Shown: in pieces, positions 32,675-45,700 of the stretch
Numbering within the stretch: position 1 is the stretch's first letter
Layout of the letters: every line of letters starts with the position of its first letter
From: Endomychus coccineus
Taxonomy: Eukaryota > Arthropoda > Insecta > Coleoptera > Endomychidae
Direction of reading: 5' to 3'
Length of the DNA: 64,000 bases
Assembly: GCA_958510875.1 (NCBI GenBank)
Contig: OY294068.1
Location: forward strand, 82,765,978-82,829,977
Program-made: the position numbers and the translations under genes
Notes under the pieces: model-generated
What the model saw: the letters and a program-made list of their open reading frames with translations, nothing else
Told to the model about the DNA's origin: nothing
Databases searched by the model: none

Positions 32675-35600
32675 ATAAAATGTATCATGTTTATAATGGA
32701 TTTTCATCACGTAATGATTGATTCTATTCAATTTTACAAAATATTCTTCTGAAAAATATTTGATTATCCATGTTGCTTTTCTCCAACAATAGCTATAGGC
32801 GAGTAGAGAATACTTTCTCGGATCACTACAATAACAATTCCAAAGTTAACAAGAAGTCACGTGACTCATGTTAAGAGGGATAACGGATCTTGAAAAACAT
32901 ATGAATATAAAATGTTCTACATCAACAATTCAGTACTTATGCAATTAACTTTTTGTTGGCAACCTTGAGCAATTTTGTGCAGCTGGTTTTAATTCCATTA
33001 TTTTCCAAAGACGTTTATGAATTGCCGAAGGGCAATCTTCTTTTTATATCCCTATCCTAAATTAATATAACGTGCTTCTTGTTGTTTGTAGGCTGACTTG
33101 TACCAAAATGAATGAACGCGCTCTTCACGAAGTAATTCTTATTTGTTCACTGAATAACGATGAAGACCTGAGTTTGAATCCCGTTTCACTTTTTAAATTA
33201 CGAAACTTCTGCAAGCATGTTTCACCTAACACATATTATTAAAATTATTAATAATGAAAACGAATTATTCTGACTTGAGCAACTGCTTGATTGGGTTGAA
33301 TTGGAATTACTACAAGTATTGTCTCATACATGATTCGTATCGAGTGTTTACCCAGAAATTTGAAATCTTCTTCTTATCAGTGCTTAGGCAGTGAATAGGT
33401 TGAAACGCCACGAAGGAAAATGAAGTAAGGCCAGAAATCATTGAGAAATGTGGTATAGGTAATGATATTCAAAACGGATGAATTAAAGGGACAGAAATAA
33501 AGATTGCTTAGATTCAATTATTATTTTGTAAGCTAAAACTTACGAATCCTTTTTTCCTACAGTTCACAAATTAATCAACAAATGGAATACAAATCATTTT
33601 TTTATTTCATTTCGTCCGGAAAATTCAACCTTACGTCATTAATTTACGGCCGAATACACCATTAGAAGACAGGTTTGGAAAATAAAGCCCACTAAATTTC
33701 TTTGTGACTTAGTTTTGAAGCATATAAAGGAGAGGACTATCTTCAATTTTTGTTGGTTTTGAAAGTAACAACGAGAAGGATATTGCTTATAATAATTATG
33801 ACTCAAGAACTAACGATCAATTAAAATTTTCAAGTAAAAGTATATACAGGCAGTAGTTATAGTAATCATCATAATACATAGAGTAGTAATTTACACAATA
33901 ATAACTCGAACATTGTATGCATGGTTCTTGTTTTTTTCATTAAAAAAAGCAAATATGTGCAACTAAGGACTCAGTTCACTTCTGGCAAACCAGAATAAAA
34001 ACGTAGTGGGTGCGTCGTCACATGATAGAACACCACAGAAAACGGTATATCCGGATTCCACATCACCGAAGTACAACAAGAAGAGAATATTACTTTAGTT
34101 TTTAAAACTCAACGATTGTAGAGAAATGAACCAATTGTTAGTTGATTTATTGTTAATAACATATTTTTCAGTATAGAAACTCATAAATTTTCATCAAGCA
34201 AGTTTATAAGGTCTCAAAATGTAATTACTATAGTTTTCTAGCAATATTTATATTGTTCTAACTGAATTTTTACGGGAGTCTAATTCAAATTTCCGCGCAC
34301 TCTCGGAAATTACATATTCTGGAAAATATGCGTTTTCAGAAAAAAATTCCTTGCATAAAAGTCTCGTAGTTTCATACTACATAAGATACCCAGTTCTTCA
34401 AATTTTCCTCAACCCATGGAAATTTTCAAACAAGTTATAACTCGGAGAATATGCATTATTCAGAAAAATTCTGATTACAAAAAGTAAAAATACTGTTGAA
34501 GTACTTACTGATGACATGAATAAATTTAATAAAATAATGAAATCATTAAAGGAGAAAAGCTGTCATTATTTGAAAACAGATATTGTGATTATATACAGAA
34601 AGGATTATAACAATACGATACATACCATGCTGTATGATGGTCCTATGGATTGATTTCCAGAAGCCCTTAATCTAAATGCGTTAAATTGTTTAATCAAACA
34701 ATAAATTCCTGTACCTCTTCAATCTCCAATAACTTAAATGCAAACTTAACATTAGAATCCTAATCTTCCTTAACAGTATTGCATACCATCAAGTTTCTTT
34801 GATGTTGTTTCAATATTTACAAACACCCCAAACCCCAGTCCCGTAGTCGATAAACATTCTAGAGAAATGGCTTTCAAATATTAATATCCCCGATGGAAAC
34901 TGCACAGAAGACAACTTGATCCTTACGTCATTATTTATGCAACAGTATTTAAAGAGGCATATTTTGATCTCTAATTTATTCCACTCTGATGATGATTACT
35001 TGGTAGCTGAAAGGTCCTTAGTATTTCAACAGTATTGTCAGTGAATAGGAGTGATTGTTCTTTTCTATATTACATCTATAGTGTGAACTCTTCCGTATTT
35101 TATTATTACAAAAAGAGTTAATATCAACCCAAAATTCCAAATACACCACTTTTTATATTTTGCAATGATTTAAAATTAATTAACCAATTGTCATTATTAG
35201 AATAGAGCGCCTTCTAATCTTTTAACGTATTATAGTTTGACCCCAAAGCATAGATTGACACAATTTTTGGGCCGATTCCAACTCTCACCACTATCGCGAT
35301 TCATGATTTTTTCTACCTTAGATTCTTATACTACTATTTCTAGAGATCTCTTCAGATTGATAAAAAAATTGAAGCTTCATTTGTATGTTTCAGATAATCC
35401 CCCCAGAAATATTTAACAGGTATAAGATAATCGAAGTATACTTCGAATATTTAAATATCGAATTTTTTTGTTGAAAATGGTCGATTTTTTAGGTAAGGAA
35501 ATGATAAACAATACATTCAACATTACGAAATCTAACTCTTCCTTTCGTATACTTGGATCACTTATGGTTGATCTACACAATTCTGACACACCAACGGTAA

Positions 35601-35796
35601 GAAGCTGATGTTTCTGTAGCATTTGAAATTTTACTCTTGTTTTCTTATAAAGGTTGCTACAAATTTCAAGTAAACGCATGAAATAATGGTTTATAGATTA
35701 CTGACTGATATACCCGGCATTGCTCGAGCTATAGAATCGGAGATTAGTTTTTTCCTTCCATACACATCCTAGCAACCCTGGGGCTGAACCTAGCGT
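32675..35796. other. No gene recognised
   Basis: About 3.1 kb of AT-rich DNA. The longest ORF is 88 codons (minus strand, 35413-35679) without a known motif. A loose repetition occurs near 34310-34480 (AAAATATGCGTTTTCAG and AGAATATGCATTATTCAG), too weak to define an element. Confidence 0.4.
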
Positions 35797-36092
35797 AATT
35801 TTTTCGGAATCTCATGCCCTCTAATTTTGAAGGCTCAGTGTGCAAAATTTGATCATGATCGATAATTATCTGCTTTATGGGGTGGTAAAGAAGGGGTAGT
35901 TTTTAGAAATCTCATTAAGGCACTGGCTTTCTTCTTGTTACGAGGGTCAAGTGTGCAAAGTTTCATCAAGGTCAGTACTGATCTGTTTTAAGGTGTGCGA
36001 AACGGGATGGGGTAGATTTTTCGGAATCTCATATACACAGTGACTTTCCTCTTGTTTTGAAGGTCAAGTGCTAAAAATTTCATCAAGATCCG
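35797..36092 (+). repeat. Three degenerate ~105-bp tandem units
   Basis: Each unit contains a TTTCGGAATCTCAT or GAAATCTCAT block, then GAAGG(T)CA.TG, then CAAA(A)TTT.ATCA. Units start near 35805, 35905 and 36015. They are non-coding. Confidence 0.55.
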
Positions 36093-36934
36093 GAATATAT
36101 GAATACAGAGATGTTGAGATATAAAAATATGAGTAATAGTTCCAGAAATTAGAAAAATCATTGGCATAAAACTTCATCACGTGCATACCAAATTGTTGTT
36201 CAAATGATATAAATTATAGAAACTGTAATTATTGTGTACTTAAGAATATTTGTAAGATATATATTTCATGGTAAAATGCCTGGGGCTGTTACACTTTCGT
36301 GACTTATTTCATATTTTATGCAGTATTCGTGATCATCTTCATAAGTTTCGATTACTTTCTAACTGAAATTTATTCATAAATTACGAATAGATTCCTTCGG
36401 TGAACGTCGAACATCCATACTGATTATTGTTATACGAGTATGCATTGTTTATTGCATAAGCATTATTCTTTCTATTCCGAGTTTCTGATATTTTTGGGAG
36501 AAATCTTTATAGTTGGGAATAAGCGAATGAAACATTGTTATTATAAAATACATCAAGTAACTAATGACTTTTCAGTGTGGTATTATAATGATGATAAAAT
36601 CTTCCATTTTTCATTTATATAGGATTTGGAGACTCTTGATTAAGAAATTGATCTATCTGTCGTCATTCTCATCTTTACCCATCATATTAATTTTCTCATG
36701 ATCATCAAATAAGTTTTATTACCGTTCTAATTGATAGAAAATATGAAATTTGTTCAACTTCAAAAGAAACACGTATCGTAAGTTAGAATTCAATTTCTCT
36801 CCGTTAAATTTTCTTATTATCTGGTAGATTTAAAAAACATGAGAACACTGATCCTCAACGCCATACTTTGTTATAATCCTCCCAGTGAATACAATACATT
36901 TTAAAAGACGAACCCAATACTCACTGAACTAACG
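36093..36934. other. No gene recognised
   Basis: AT-rich; one 60-codon ORF without motif. Confidence 0.4.
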
Positions 36935-37430
36935 GACGATATGAAGAAGGTGTTCATATTTACACAGACCTTACAAACTCATCTTGAAAATAAAGAAGAT
37001 TGTAGACAAGGGATAGTTCACCCTTTTAGGGAAGAATCAATCTGTTGGCATTCCCATAGATCCAGAACAGCAGAAGGTACGGGGACGAATATCTTTGGGC
37101 CCAGAACCAAATGCTTAGAATGAGCGGAACTCTATGCAATCAAGAGTTGTGCACAACTCAATCTGAATAAACGAAAGATAGGACATGGCAATTTTGTCCC
37201 ATATCAAGCAGCTAAAAGCCCTGACTCACCTCACAGCATTTGTTCAAGAATGGTTCTTACCTGCAAACCTAAACTAAACACATTAGGATGCAGGACGGAA
37301 TCACCCTCCTTTGTTTGCCAGGACATGAAATAATTTAGAGAAATGGAAACAGGTGGACCCCCTTGCACGCAAGATAACTCAATCGCCTCTAATAGGACTC
37401 TTCTGCGGTATAGGATCACTACAATTTAGG
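36935..37430 (+). pseudogene. RNase H domain fragment of an R1-like LINE
   Basis: The text SRTAEGTGTNIFGPRTK (around 37060-37115) corresponds to the (T)DGS start of a LINE RNase H domain, then AELYAIKSCAQLN (around 37127-37165). After a gap come ALTHLTAFVQEW (near 37220) and LLCLPGHE (near 37308), followed by KVDPLARK (near 37348), which matches the VWVPGHSG...N..AD.LA block. Frames change between blocks. This domain removes RNA from the RNA-DNA hybrid during retrotransposition. Confidence 0.7.
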
Positions 37431-38411
37431 AAATATCCGAACAGAAGACAAACAAATCAGCACTTGATACTAGATTTCTACCCGATTGGCATTCCATACT
37501 ATATTACAGAACGGCGCTGTTCTCAAATACGCTAAGGTATGTACAACATACTGAACATACTGAACATACAAAACTGAAACTTGGAAAATTCATAATTCAG
37601 ACTTATGTTGGCTAAATGATTACAACATAATTTACAAAGAGGGCAATATTAATAAGAAAGATGGCACATTAGTTTACTTAAAAAATTGTTGAATTAGGAT
37701 TTTAAAATAATTCCGATAGGAAATTGTCAAGCCATAGAACTATCTTCAAATATCCAAAATAAAAAAATGATAATAACTGCAATTATTAGACCACCTTCTA
37801 CATGTCCAGAACCATTCATATTACAACTGGAGAATTACTGAATTAGAAAAAAATTAACAATGTCATGTACATATATTAGTAGGAGATTTTAATATAAACA
37901 TTTTGCAAGATAATGAAATAACTAAAGAATACTTGAATATGTTAAGCGAATATGATTTCATATCAACAACCACAGGTTCGTATCTTGATCATCTGATAGT
38001 TAAATGTAACACGATCACTATTCTATCTTAGTAAATATTAAACTTGGAATCAAAAATGAACCTATCTATTTGAATCGAACAAAAGTTAAAAAAATAAATT
38101 ATGACGGATTAAGAAAATGTACTGTACCAAACATATGATATTGAAGAAGTTACTATACAATACACATTTTACAGGAAGAAATCAAATTGTACAAAAACAT
38201 TTGGAAAATAAAACATAAAGAGGCCAAAAGGAAATATTGAATTACAAAACGTTTGATAAATTCAACAAATAAAAGAAACAGTATGTACAAAAATCGTCCA
38301 CAAGATCCTAATAATATTTACTTAAAACAAGAATTCAACAACTGTAGCAACAATCTAAATAAATTAATTAAATTAACAAAAATTAATTATTTTAAAAGTA
38401 AAATGAATAAA

Positions 38412-38603
38412 AATGAAAGCTCTGATAAACAATGATTTTCCGTATAGTTAGGTGTTCTACACTAGATATTGATCTAAAGTAGAGTTCATTTTTTGTTGTT
38501 GAAAATAAAAATGAAAGCTCTGATAAACAATGATTTTCCGTATAGTTAGGTGTTCTACACTAGATATTGATCTGAAGTAGAGTTCATTTTTTGTTGTTGA
38601 AAA
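38412..38603 (+). repeat. 96-bp direct tandem duplication
   Basis: Two adjacent copies of AATGAAAGCTCTGATAAACA... differ at essentially one position (ATCTAAAG versus ATCTGAAG). The duplication lies exactly where the R1-like fragment interrupts the jockey/CR1-like LINE. Confidence 0.85.
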
Positions 38604-38639
38604 TAATTGATGACAATTTAATAGCACCTCTAGTTGAAT

Positions 38640-39490
38640 ATTGATGTTCTACTAATAGTAAGTAGGTGGTGGCCTATGACAAGGTTCAATGGGCTATAAA
38701 CTCATTTAAACCATATAGATCACCGGGCTCGGACGTGATTTACCCAGTACTGCTGCAGATGGGGCCAGAAATACTGCAGAGCAGGCTGTGCGATGTACTC
38801 AGAGCCAGCTTGGCTTGGTTACTTTTATTCCGAAACATGGAAAAACTGAACAGGAGACGGCGAAGTCCCTAAGACCGATTAGTCTTATGTTATTCGAACT
38901 CAAGACCCTAGAAAAGCTAGTAGATAGACACAGAAGGGACGGTGTACTGGTAGAAAGACCAGTGCACCGCTACCAATATGCCTATAAGACTGGCTGTTCA
39001 ACAGAAACAATCCCCCCAAATTGTGGAAGAGGTGAAAAAAACGCTGGAAAATAAAGAAATCCTTCTAGCGGCTATCCTAGACATAGAAGGGACAACACCT
39101 CAATTGATTCAATCATCAGGTCTCTCAAACATAGAGGAATCGAGGAACCATGTGTGGCCTGGATAGACTCAATGCTGAGGAACAGGATGATACATGCAAA
39201 CATAATGGAGGAGACCGTAGTGGCTTGAGTGGCCAGAGGATGTCTGGGGGGGGGGGTAGAACTTTCTCCACTCCTGTGGAGTCTGGTCGTAGACGGGCTA
39301 CTGAGAATCCTCCAGGACAAAGGATACAGAACCCTTGGATATGCCGATGACATAGTGGCCATGGTGCAAGGAAAATACAACTTCACGGTCAGAGATCAAA
39401 TGTGAAAGGCTCTGAACCTGGTAACAATATGGACTATGATTCAGAGGGACTGAATATCAGTTCCCACAAAGCCACTGTGAACGCAAATTA
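38640..39490 (+). pseudogene. R1-like reverse transcriptase fragment inside another LINE
   Basis: The frames read WAINSFKPYRSPGSD and YPVLLQMGPEILQS, then KSLRPISLM and LKTLEKLVDRHRRDG, then YQYAYKTGCSTE, ILLAAILDIEG (motif A relic) and, near 39338, GYADDIVAMVQGKY. It is the same family as the LINEs at 20643 and 42554. Frame changes occur at least three times. Only the RT part is present, flanked by the jockey/CR1-like LINE. Confidence 0.82.
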
Positions 39491-40547
39491 GAGGGCTTGG
39501 GACAGTGAACTACATCAATAATAATGCTAAGAACAAAGAAAACAATCTAAAACAAATTAAAAATAATATAAACGAAATAGTTTTCAATGAAACATTTATA
39601 GCAAATTCATTCAATGATCATTTTGCTAATATCGGAAAAGTTTTGGCAGATACTCTGAAAAAACCACCAACACCGTCTCCTTAAGGAATCTCAACTACAT
39701 TATCCATATTTCTAAGACCTGTAAATGGAACAGAAGTAATAAACGTAATTAAATATTCAAAATCAAACAAGGCGCCAGGCCCTGATCTAATAAAATCTGA
39801 TACTCTCAAAGAAATAAGTGAAGAAATAGCGACACCATTATCCTTACTTATTTATAGAATAATTAAGAGTGAATATTGCCCTTCAGCATCAAAAACAGCG
39901 TAGTAAAACCATTGTATAAATCAGGTGGTGAAATAGAAGTAAAAATTATCGACCCATTTCATTGATTCCAAATATAGGAAAAATTTCAAAAACTAGAATT
40001 ATTAATTTACCAATAAATTTAACTTACTGTCGAATAAACCATTTGGTATCAGTATCAGATCTAACATCGAAAATATATAAAGCAATAGTATTTTCTTGGA
40101 TCTTGCCAGAGCCTTTGACGCTGTGAGTCATAAAAAACAGTTGGAGACTATGGAGGATCTGAGATTCAGAGGAAATGCTTATCAACTAATTGAAAGCTAT
40201 TCAACAAATCGTAAACAATCGATAGAAATTAAAACAAAAACAAGTAATGAGAGAAAAATAAAATATGGTATTCCACAAGGTTAAGTTTTATGACATATTC
40301 TCTTTGTAATATAACTTAATGATTCACTTACCCTAACATGCCGTGGAGAAATTCAAAGCTATGCCGATGACACTACTATCTTCTATCAATCTTTGTCCTA
40401 GGAAACTCTAAAAGAACAAATAGAAATGAATATTATTAAGATACTTGATTATCTTAGTTATATGAATTTAACAAAAATGATGAAAAAACTACATTTTCAA
40501 CATTTGGTTCTTATAAAAATAATTTACCACAATATAAATAGTTAATT

Positions 40548-41580
40548 GTAATGTAATGTAATACCGGCTTTATTATGCGGAGTTCACCGACAGTGTGGTG
40601 TTCTTCCACTCAACCTCACTAGTTTTACAGTTTTTACAATGATTTGATTTCATTTTTAAATATATATTCACAAAGTGTAAGAAGTATGACTTAATAAAGA
40701 TATGTCTGTTAATCATGTATCAATTACAGAGATTTTAGCTAGTTTGTATATCACATTCGTGTCTATACAGCTACTAGGTATTGTGATATTTGATTCTTAA
40801 ATTTTGGAAAAGAAGTCAGTCTGATGTTCACAGGGATTCCATTGTACAAATGGCATGCAGAATATGTGAAAGATATTTTTGAACAACATATTGGAAAAAC
40901 CAGGTATGGAGAGAGTTTGTGGATACCTAATATTGCGGAAGTGAATCTGGTCACTACTAATTAATTTATTGTGTAGATACTCAGGACATTTGGTAGTCAG
41001 TAGTTTTTTTGTAAAAATTGCTAAATGTTGACGCCTTCGCTGCTCCATTGTCAACCAACCAAGCTCTCGCAGCTTATGTGAAACCGATTTTCGTCGTCTT
41101 ATCTTGAAGATGAAACGTAAACAACATTTTTGTATTTTTTCGATCTTTGTCGAGGTATCTCTATCCAGCGCAGGTCCATACACCACATCAGCGTGATCGA
41201 ACCTAGAGAGTATTAAGAAGCTACATAAAAGAGCTTTTATGTTGCAAGGAAGGCGGCCTTTGTAGTTATAGAGATGTTTAAGTGTTCCTTAGCTTGACCT
41301 TACGATTCTATTGATGTGCTCTATAAATTTGGGATCGCTATCTATAGTTACTCCTAAATTTTTAGCAGAGGTTTTAACCTCAAGCGTTTAATTTTTTATA
41401 ACAATCGGGATACGAACGTTTTCAATCTTTGACCTGTCGTTCCGTTTTCCAAAGTACAACACATATGATTTAGAAAGATTAATTGTTAGATTGTCTTCTT
41501 CAGCACGGTGAACAAGGTCATTTAGATCCTCGTTGATAAGACGGATGGATAGATGGGTCACAAGATCCCCTTTTTAATTA
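40548..41580 (-). mobile_element. 5'-truncated jockey-like LINE, minus strand
   Basis: Read on the minus strand, RT thumb and C-terminal text runs from about 41580: DNLTINLSKSYVLYFGKRND, KNLGVTIDSDPKF, then (41186-40797) MVYGPALD, KIQKCCLRFIFKIRRR and LRELGWLTMEQRR. The 3' UTR ends with AATAAA (40569-40574, plus TTTATT) and a (TTACA)3 tail (40548-40562). It inserted into the jockey/CR1-like LINE and splits its RT. Confidence 0.82.
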
Positions 41581-43164
41581 TAAAATATCACGAATCTGTA
41601 ATCAAAGTAAAAATGGTATATCAATAGATAGTCATTTGAAATGGATCTATCATATTGAAAATTGTATACATACTTCAAGGAGTATCCTGTACAAATTTAA
41701 ATATTTAAGAAAAATATTAGATAAATCGCATGTGAGAGAAATATACTTTGCTTTAGTAGGATGTCGTTGGTCATACGGAGTATTGAGTTGGGGTGGGTTG
41801 GTTGATGCTCATTTGAAAAAGCTGTCAATATTACAAAAACGGTTTTTGAAAATAATTTACTATAAAGACAAAATGTCTCCCTCACAACTACTCTTTTCCC
41901 AAACCAAGATGTTAGATATTAGACAAATATACTTTTTAAGTGTTGTTACTTACCATCACAAAAACGAAAACTCGGTATAATTAGTAGAACATCAATATTC
42001 AACTAGAGGTGCTACAAAATTACTATCAAATATCACTGTTGCTGGAAAAACAATAGGTGAAAGATGTCATACTTACCTACTTATCATCAAGGTTGTACAG
42101 CTCCCTTCCAGATAAAATAAAAAAGTCACTCTCAATCAAAACTTTTAAAATCAAAGTAAAAAAATATTTGGTTTGTTATGAGAGGAGTAGGATGCACGAA
42201 TTAGTTGATCCACACATATTATAATTAACAAATATGAATGAAAGTTTTTGTTGTTGATGTGCTTCATAGTAATTTTGCCTAACATTTAATTTAAATGTCA
42301 TTATAGTCATTTATTGTTCATTTATATCGATTTTTGTTGTTATTATTATTATTATTATTATTTAACGTCACAAAATTTAAGCAATGCTTAGTATGACTGA
42401 ATTCTGAAACGCAGTAAATAACGGTTCTTTTATATGCGTGGTAATCCATTCCTTACTGCGATTGGAATATTTCTTAAAGCGTTGGCGCTCATTTCACTGT
42501 GTAGGTTACGTGAAACGTTTTAGTTTCCGTTTGTTCATATTAACTACCAAACAACGCATTTCCTAGGGGTTGCAGGACCTTGACGTGTCCCGGGTACTTT
42601 GTGCCTCGTGCCGGTGGGAAGGCTTACCTGAGGGAGAGGATCCTAAAGGGTCAGGACCTGTATGAATGATGGCTCAGCCAAAATTCTGTTGTTCAGGCAT
42701 GTGAAGATGAATGACTGAGACGACTCAGATCACTCCGGGTCCGTCAAAGCGAACGAAGGGATGAGGCAAGCCGAATCCCAGGTTATGACCTGCCTTGGTT
42801 GTATCTTTGAGCATATCCAAGGAAGGATAGCAACTCCTCAGAACCAAGAAGCAACGCTCCATCTACCAGGATGGACATGAACAGTAAAGCGCTTGCCGGC
42901 GCAGCGACTCCCGGCGGGGATAGTGCTGGCAGGGGGCACGAGTACGTTGGCTTAAATGCCCGGGTCGCGTGATGAGGTCACTAAAACACCTCCCAACTCT
43001 CATGGTGCGTGCCAAAAGGATGCAAGGCTGAGGGGAAGTTCAGTACGTAACAGCTGACCTTGTGGCACCAAGCGACACCACATTGTATTAGCTTTACCCA
43101 TGTTTGCGGAGCTCTGCATGGGTGGACCATTATTTCCCCTTCCCTTGCCACTCGTGGGACCAAA

Positions 43165-43662
43165 ATGGATATCAAAAACAGAAACAAAAACCAACAGGGG
43201 AACTCTTCGCAGAGTCCCACAGCCTCCGACCAGGTTATAAGAACGCCAGAGAGCCAGGGGAACCGCAAGGGACCCAAACTCTCAGGCTACGTTCGCCAGA
43301 AGCTAAGAACCCGACGGCAAACCGAAGGGAACCCGGATTCCACTTCCTGGACGCAAAAGCGACACCAGTCTGATGAGAGTACGCCAAATACCAAACCGCA
43401 GCCGAAGAGGAGAAGCGACGGGGCCGCTGTAAAAGTAGGAACTGCCCGCAAGTCCCTGAAGGAAGCGGTGGTCGAGATCAAAATGACCAACACCATGGCC
43501 ACTGGAGATCCCGAAGCATCAATCTCGGAAAAGCAGGCGGGGCCAATGAAAAACCTCCAGCTTCAAGAGATTGAGAAGCTGCAAATAGGGGAGACCGCTC
43601 CTACGTTTACAGAATGCCGATGCCAGGGGGATCTCTACTTAACACCTTTCTGGACGATCTAA
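43165..43662 (+). CDS. ORF1-like protein of the R1-like LINE (truncated)
   Basis: The ATG at 43165 starts 165 codons: a Gln/Asn/Ser-rich start (MDIKNRNKNQQG), a basic stretch (GYVRQKLRTRRQTEG; PQPKRRSDG) and a more helical tail (LKEAVVEIKMTN; QLQEIEKLQIG). ORF1 proteins of this clade bind element RNA and usually carry CCHC zinc knuckles; none is present here and the frame ends before such a region. The same frame is open back to 43060, but the ATG at 43060 lies in 5' UTR-like sequence, so I prefer 43165. A deletion seems to have joined ORF1 close to the endonuclease. Confidence 0.55.
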   Translation: MDIKNRNKNQQGNSSQSPTASDQVIRTPESQGNRKGPKLSGYVRQKLRTRRQTEGNPDSTSWTQKRHQSDESTPNTKPQPKRRSDGAAVKVGTARKSLKEAVVEIKMTNTMATGDPEASISEKQAGPMKNLQLQEIEKLQIGETAPTFTECRCQGDLYLTPFWTI

Positions 43663-43689
43663 CCCAAGGATTGGCTAGCGGGTGTGGTA

Positions 43690-44570
43690 GCTGTGGCAAA
43701 ATCTTGGGAGGCGGGTTGAGCTTACTCTTGCTTTATTGGGGTGTGATGCCAATGCACAACATACAGTGTGGGTGAGCAGAGATATTAACAAACGAGATGA
43801 AGCATTTTTGGATTTCCTGATGGCTCATAATCTACAGGTGTGCAACCTGGGCACTAAACCGACCTTTGCGATAAGTGTGAGAAGGGAGGTGATCGATGTC
43901 ATGGTATGGACAGGGCGCATAAGTGGCCTAGTGCATAACGCATGTGGCGGAGGAACCAAGTTGATCTGACCACATGTACATACGATACACAATCGGATCA
44001 TCAGAGGCACTACCTACAGAGTACAGAAAACTAAGGACTCCTATCGCAAGAAACTATAAGAGGCCCTTGAAGAATGATCAACGAAGGAACCTACAGGACC
44101 GGAGTTAGACATAATGGTAACAACTGTTACCTCAGCCATAATAACAGCCTTTGAAAAACTCATGCCCACTGAAAGGGAAAAGACAGGAAAGCTCTGCTCC
44201 CTGGTGGAGTTCAGAATTGCCCGCATTGAGGGTGGAGAAGACTGTTCAACAAAGCCAAGTGGGTCAGCACATACTGGGATGAATATCGCTTGGCACTGAC
44301 TGCGTATGACAACGATATCAAGAAAACGCGAAGGATCTCGTGGAGGAAGTATTGCCAGGGCATAGGGAATATGCTTAGCTGCGCTAGACTTTACAAGGTA
44401 CTAGCAAACTGGACTACGGCAGAAAGTGGGCTCCTGTGTGAAACCACAAGGAAGATATACCAAAACAGAAGAAGAAATGCTGGAACTTTTGCTCCAGACT
44501 CACTTCCCTGGATCACGTTGTGAAAACGACCGTAGTATGACATAACCGGGAGACTTCGTGGCTCTGAAGA
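43690..44570 (+). pseudogene. Endonuclease and linker of the R1-like LINE
   Basis: From about 43730 the text reads LLWGCDANAQHTVWVSRDIN, then EAFLDFLMAHNLQVCNLGT, KPTFAISVRREVIDVMV (the catalytic VIDV/T block) and ISGLVHN. The frame ends at the TGA at 43967-43969. Further on, in other frames, are EKLMPTERE and RRISWRKYCQGIGNM, the linker seen in the sister copy as RKQSWKKFCEE. This APE-type endonuclease nicks the target to start reverse transcription. Confidence 0.8.
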
Positions 44571-45700
44571 AAATTCCAAAGAAAATCTGGTCTCTGGCTG
44601 CGAGTATCATTAACAAATCAAAAATAAAATGGGCAATAGATCCATTTCAACTATATAAATCGCCAGGAACCGATGGGATACAGCCAGCTTTACTGCAACA
44701 GGCAATCGATATACTGACCCCTATTCTCTGTGAAAAGCTGAGAGCCAGCTTGGTACTGAGCTATATACCGTAAGAGTGGAGGGCGGCGAAGATGATATTT
44801 ATACTAAAGCCAGAGCGAGAGTCTTACTTCCAGCCAAAAGTCTGATCAGTCTAACATCGTTTCTCCTCGAAAATTTAAAGAAGCTGATTGACAGGCATGT
44901 TAGAGATAGAACTCTTATGAGAAATCCCTCACATCGTTTGTCTACCTAACCGAAAAATCATGCGAAATGGCAGGATACGAGCTAATATAGAGAACAAAAA
45001 AATTGCTGGACTGCAAAAAAATTGCGCTAGGGAGCTGGACATGGAAGGGGCTTTTGATAACACCTCTTTCGAATCAATTGAATCAATTGGATTGAACATC
45101 TGCTGTGCAGATGGATCCACAACATGCTCTGATGCAGGCCAGTCATTAGAACTCTCAATGAGGTTGAGAAGAAGGTGCTGGTTGCTGGAGGATGTCCGCA
45201 GGGACGTGTACTGTCACCTCTGCTGTGGTGTCTGGTGGTGGCGAACTTCTATTACTCCTTGAGGGCGAAGTATTCTGCGTAATCGGATATGCGGATGACA
45301 TCGTCATTATAGTGAAAGGGAAGTTCGGGAGCACAATAGCATCTCTGATGCAGCAAACACTGAACACCGTGGAAAAATGGTGCATCAAAAGGACTCAAAG
45401 TGGATCCTTCGGAAATAACGATTGTACCCTTCACGAGGAGAAATGACATTGGAAACATGCAAGACTTAGTTTTGTATGTGTAAAACATACAGATCACGGA
45501 CGCGGTCAAGGACCTTGGGGTAAGCCTAGCTAAAGGCGGACCTTTGGGAAGCACCTGGAGAAAACCACAAATAAAGCGGTAAGGGCCCTGTGTACCTTTC
45601 GTCGTACAATCGGAAGAACCTGGAGACTCACTCAACGGATGGTGCACTGGGTGTACACAATCATAGTGAGACCTATTGTAATATACGCCGCAATTGGGTG
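44571..45700 (+). pseudogene. Reverse transcriptase of the R1-like LINE
   Basis: The frame from 44558 gives IKWAIDPFQLYKSPGTDGI and QPALLQQAIDILTPIL, then ASLVLSYIP and a stop. SLISLTSFLLENLKKLIDRH follows in another frame, and YADD (CVIGYADDIVIIVKGKFGS, near 45280-45330) in a third. WVYTIIVRPIVIYAAIGWWP near 45645-45705 is the thumb region. At least four frame changes occur, and part of the stretch between motifs A and C is garbled. Confidence 0.8.

Larger units (their letters stand above)
37560..42370 (+). mobile_element. Jockey/CR1-like LINE, nearly full, broken by two other LINE fragments
   Basis: The blocks in order are an endonuclease piece with VGDFNINILQD (near 37873) and a DHLI block, then linker KRNSMYKNRPQDP and NCSNNLNKLIKL, then (after 39493) WQTINNNAKNKENNL, NKAPGPDLIKSDTL, and RPISLIPNIGK. 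FLDLARAFDAVSH (near 40094) is motif A, KYGIPQG motif B and SYADDTTIFYQ (near 40360) the catalytic block. After 41580 come SHLKWIYHIENC and YGVLSWGG. The 3' part ends in (ATT)n at 42340-42363. Stops are frequent. Insertions at about 38440-39493 and 40548-41580 belong to other LINEs. Confidence 0.8.

Noticed and set aside
34310..34480. Two loosely similar segments (AAAATATGCGTTTTCAG / AGAATATGCATTATTCAG)
   Set aside because: The similarity is too short and AT-driven to call a repeat.
43060..43164. N-terminal extension of the LINE ORF1
   Set aside because: It reads through GC-rich 5' UTR; the basic ORF1-like text starts at the ATG at 43165.
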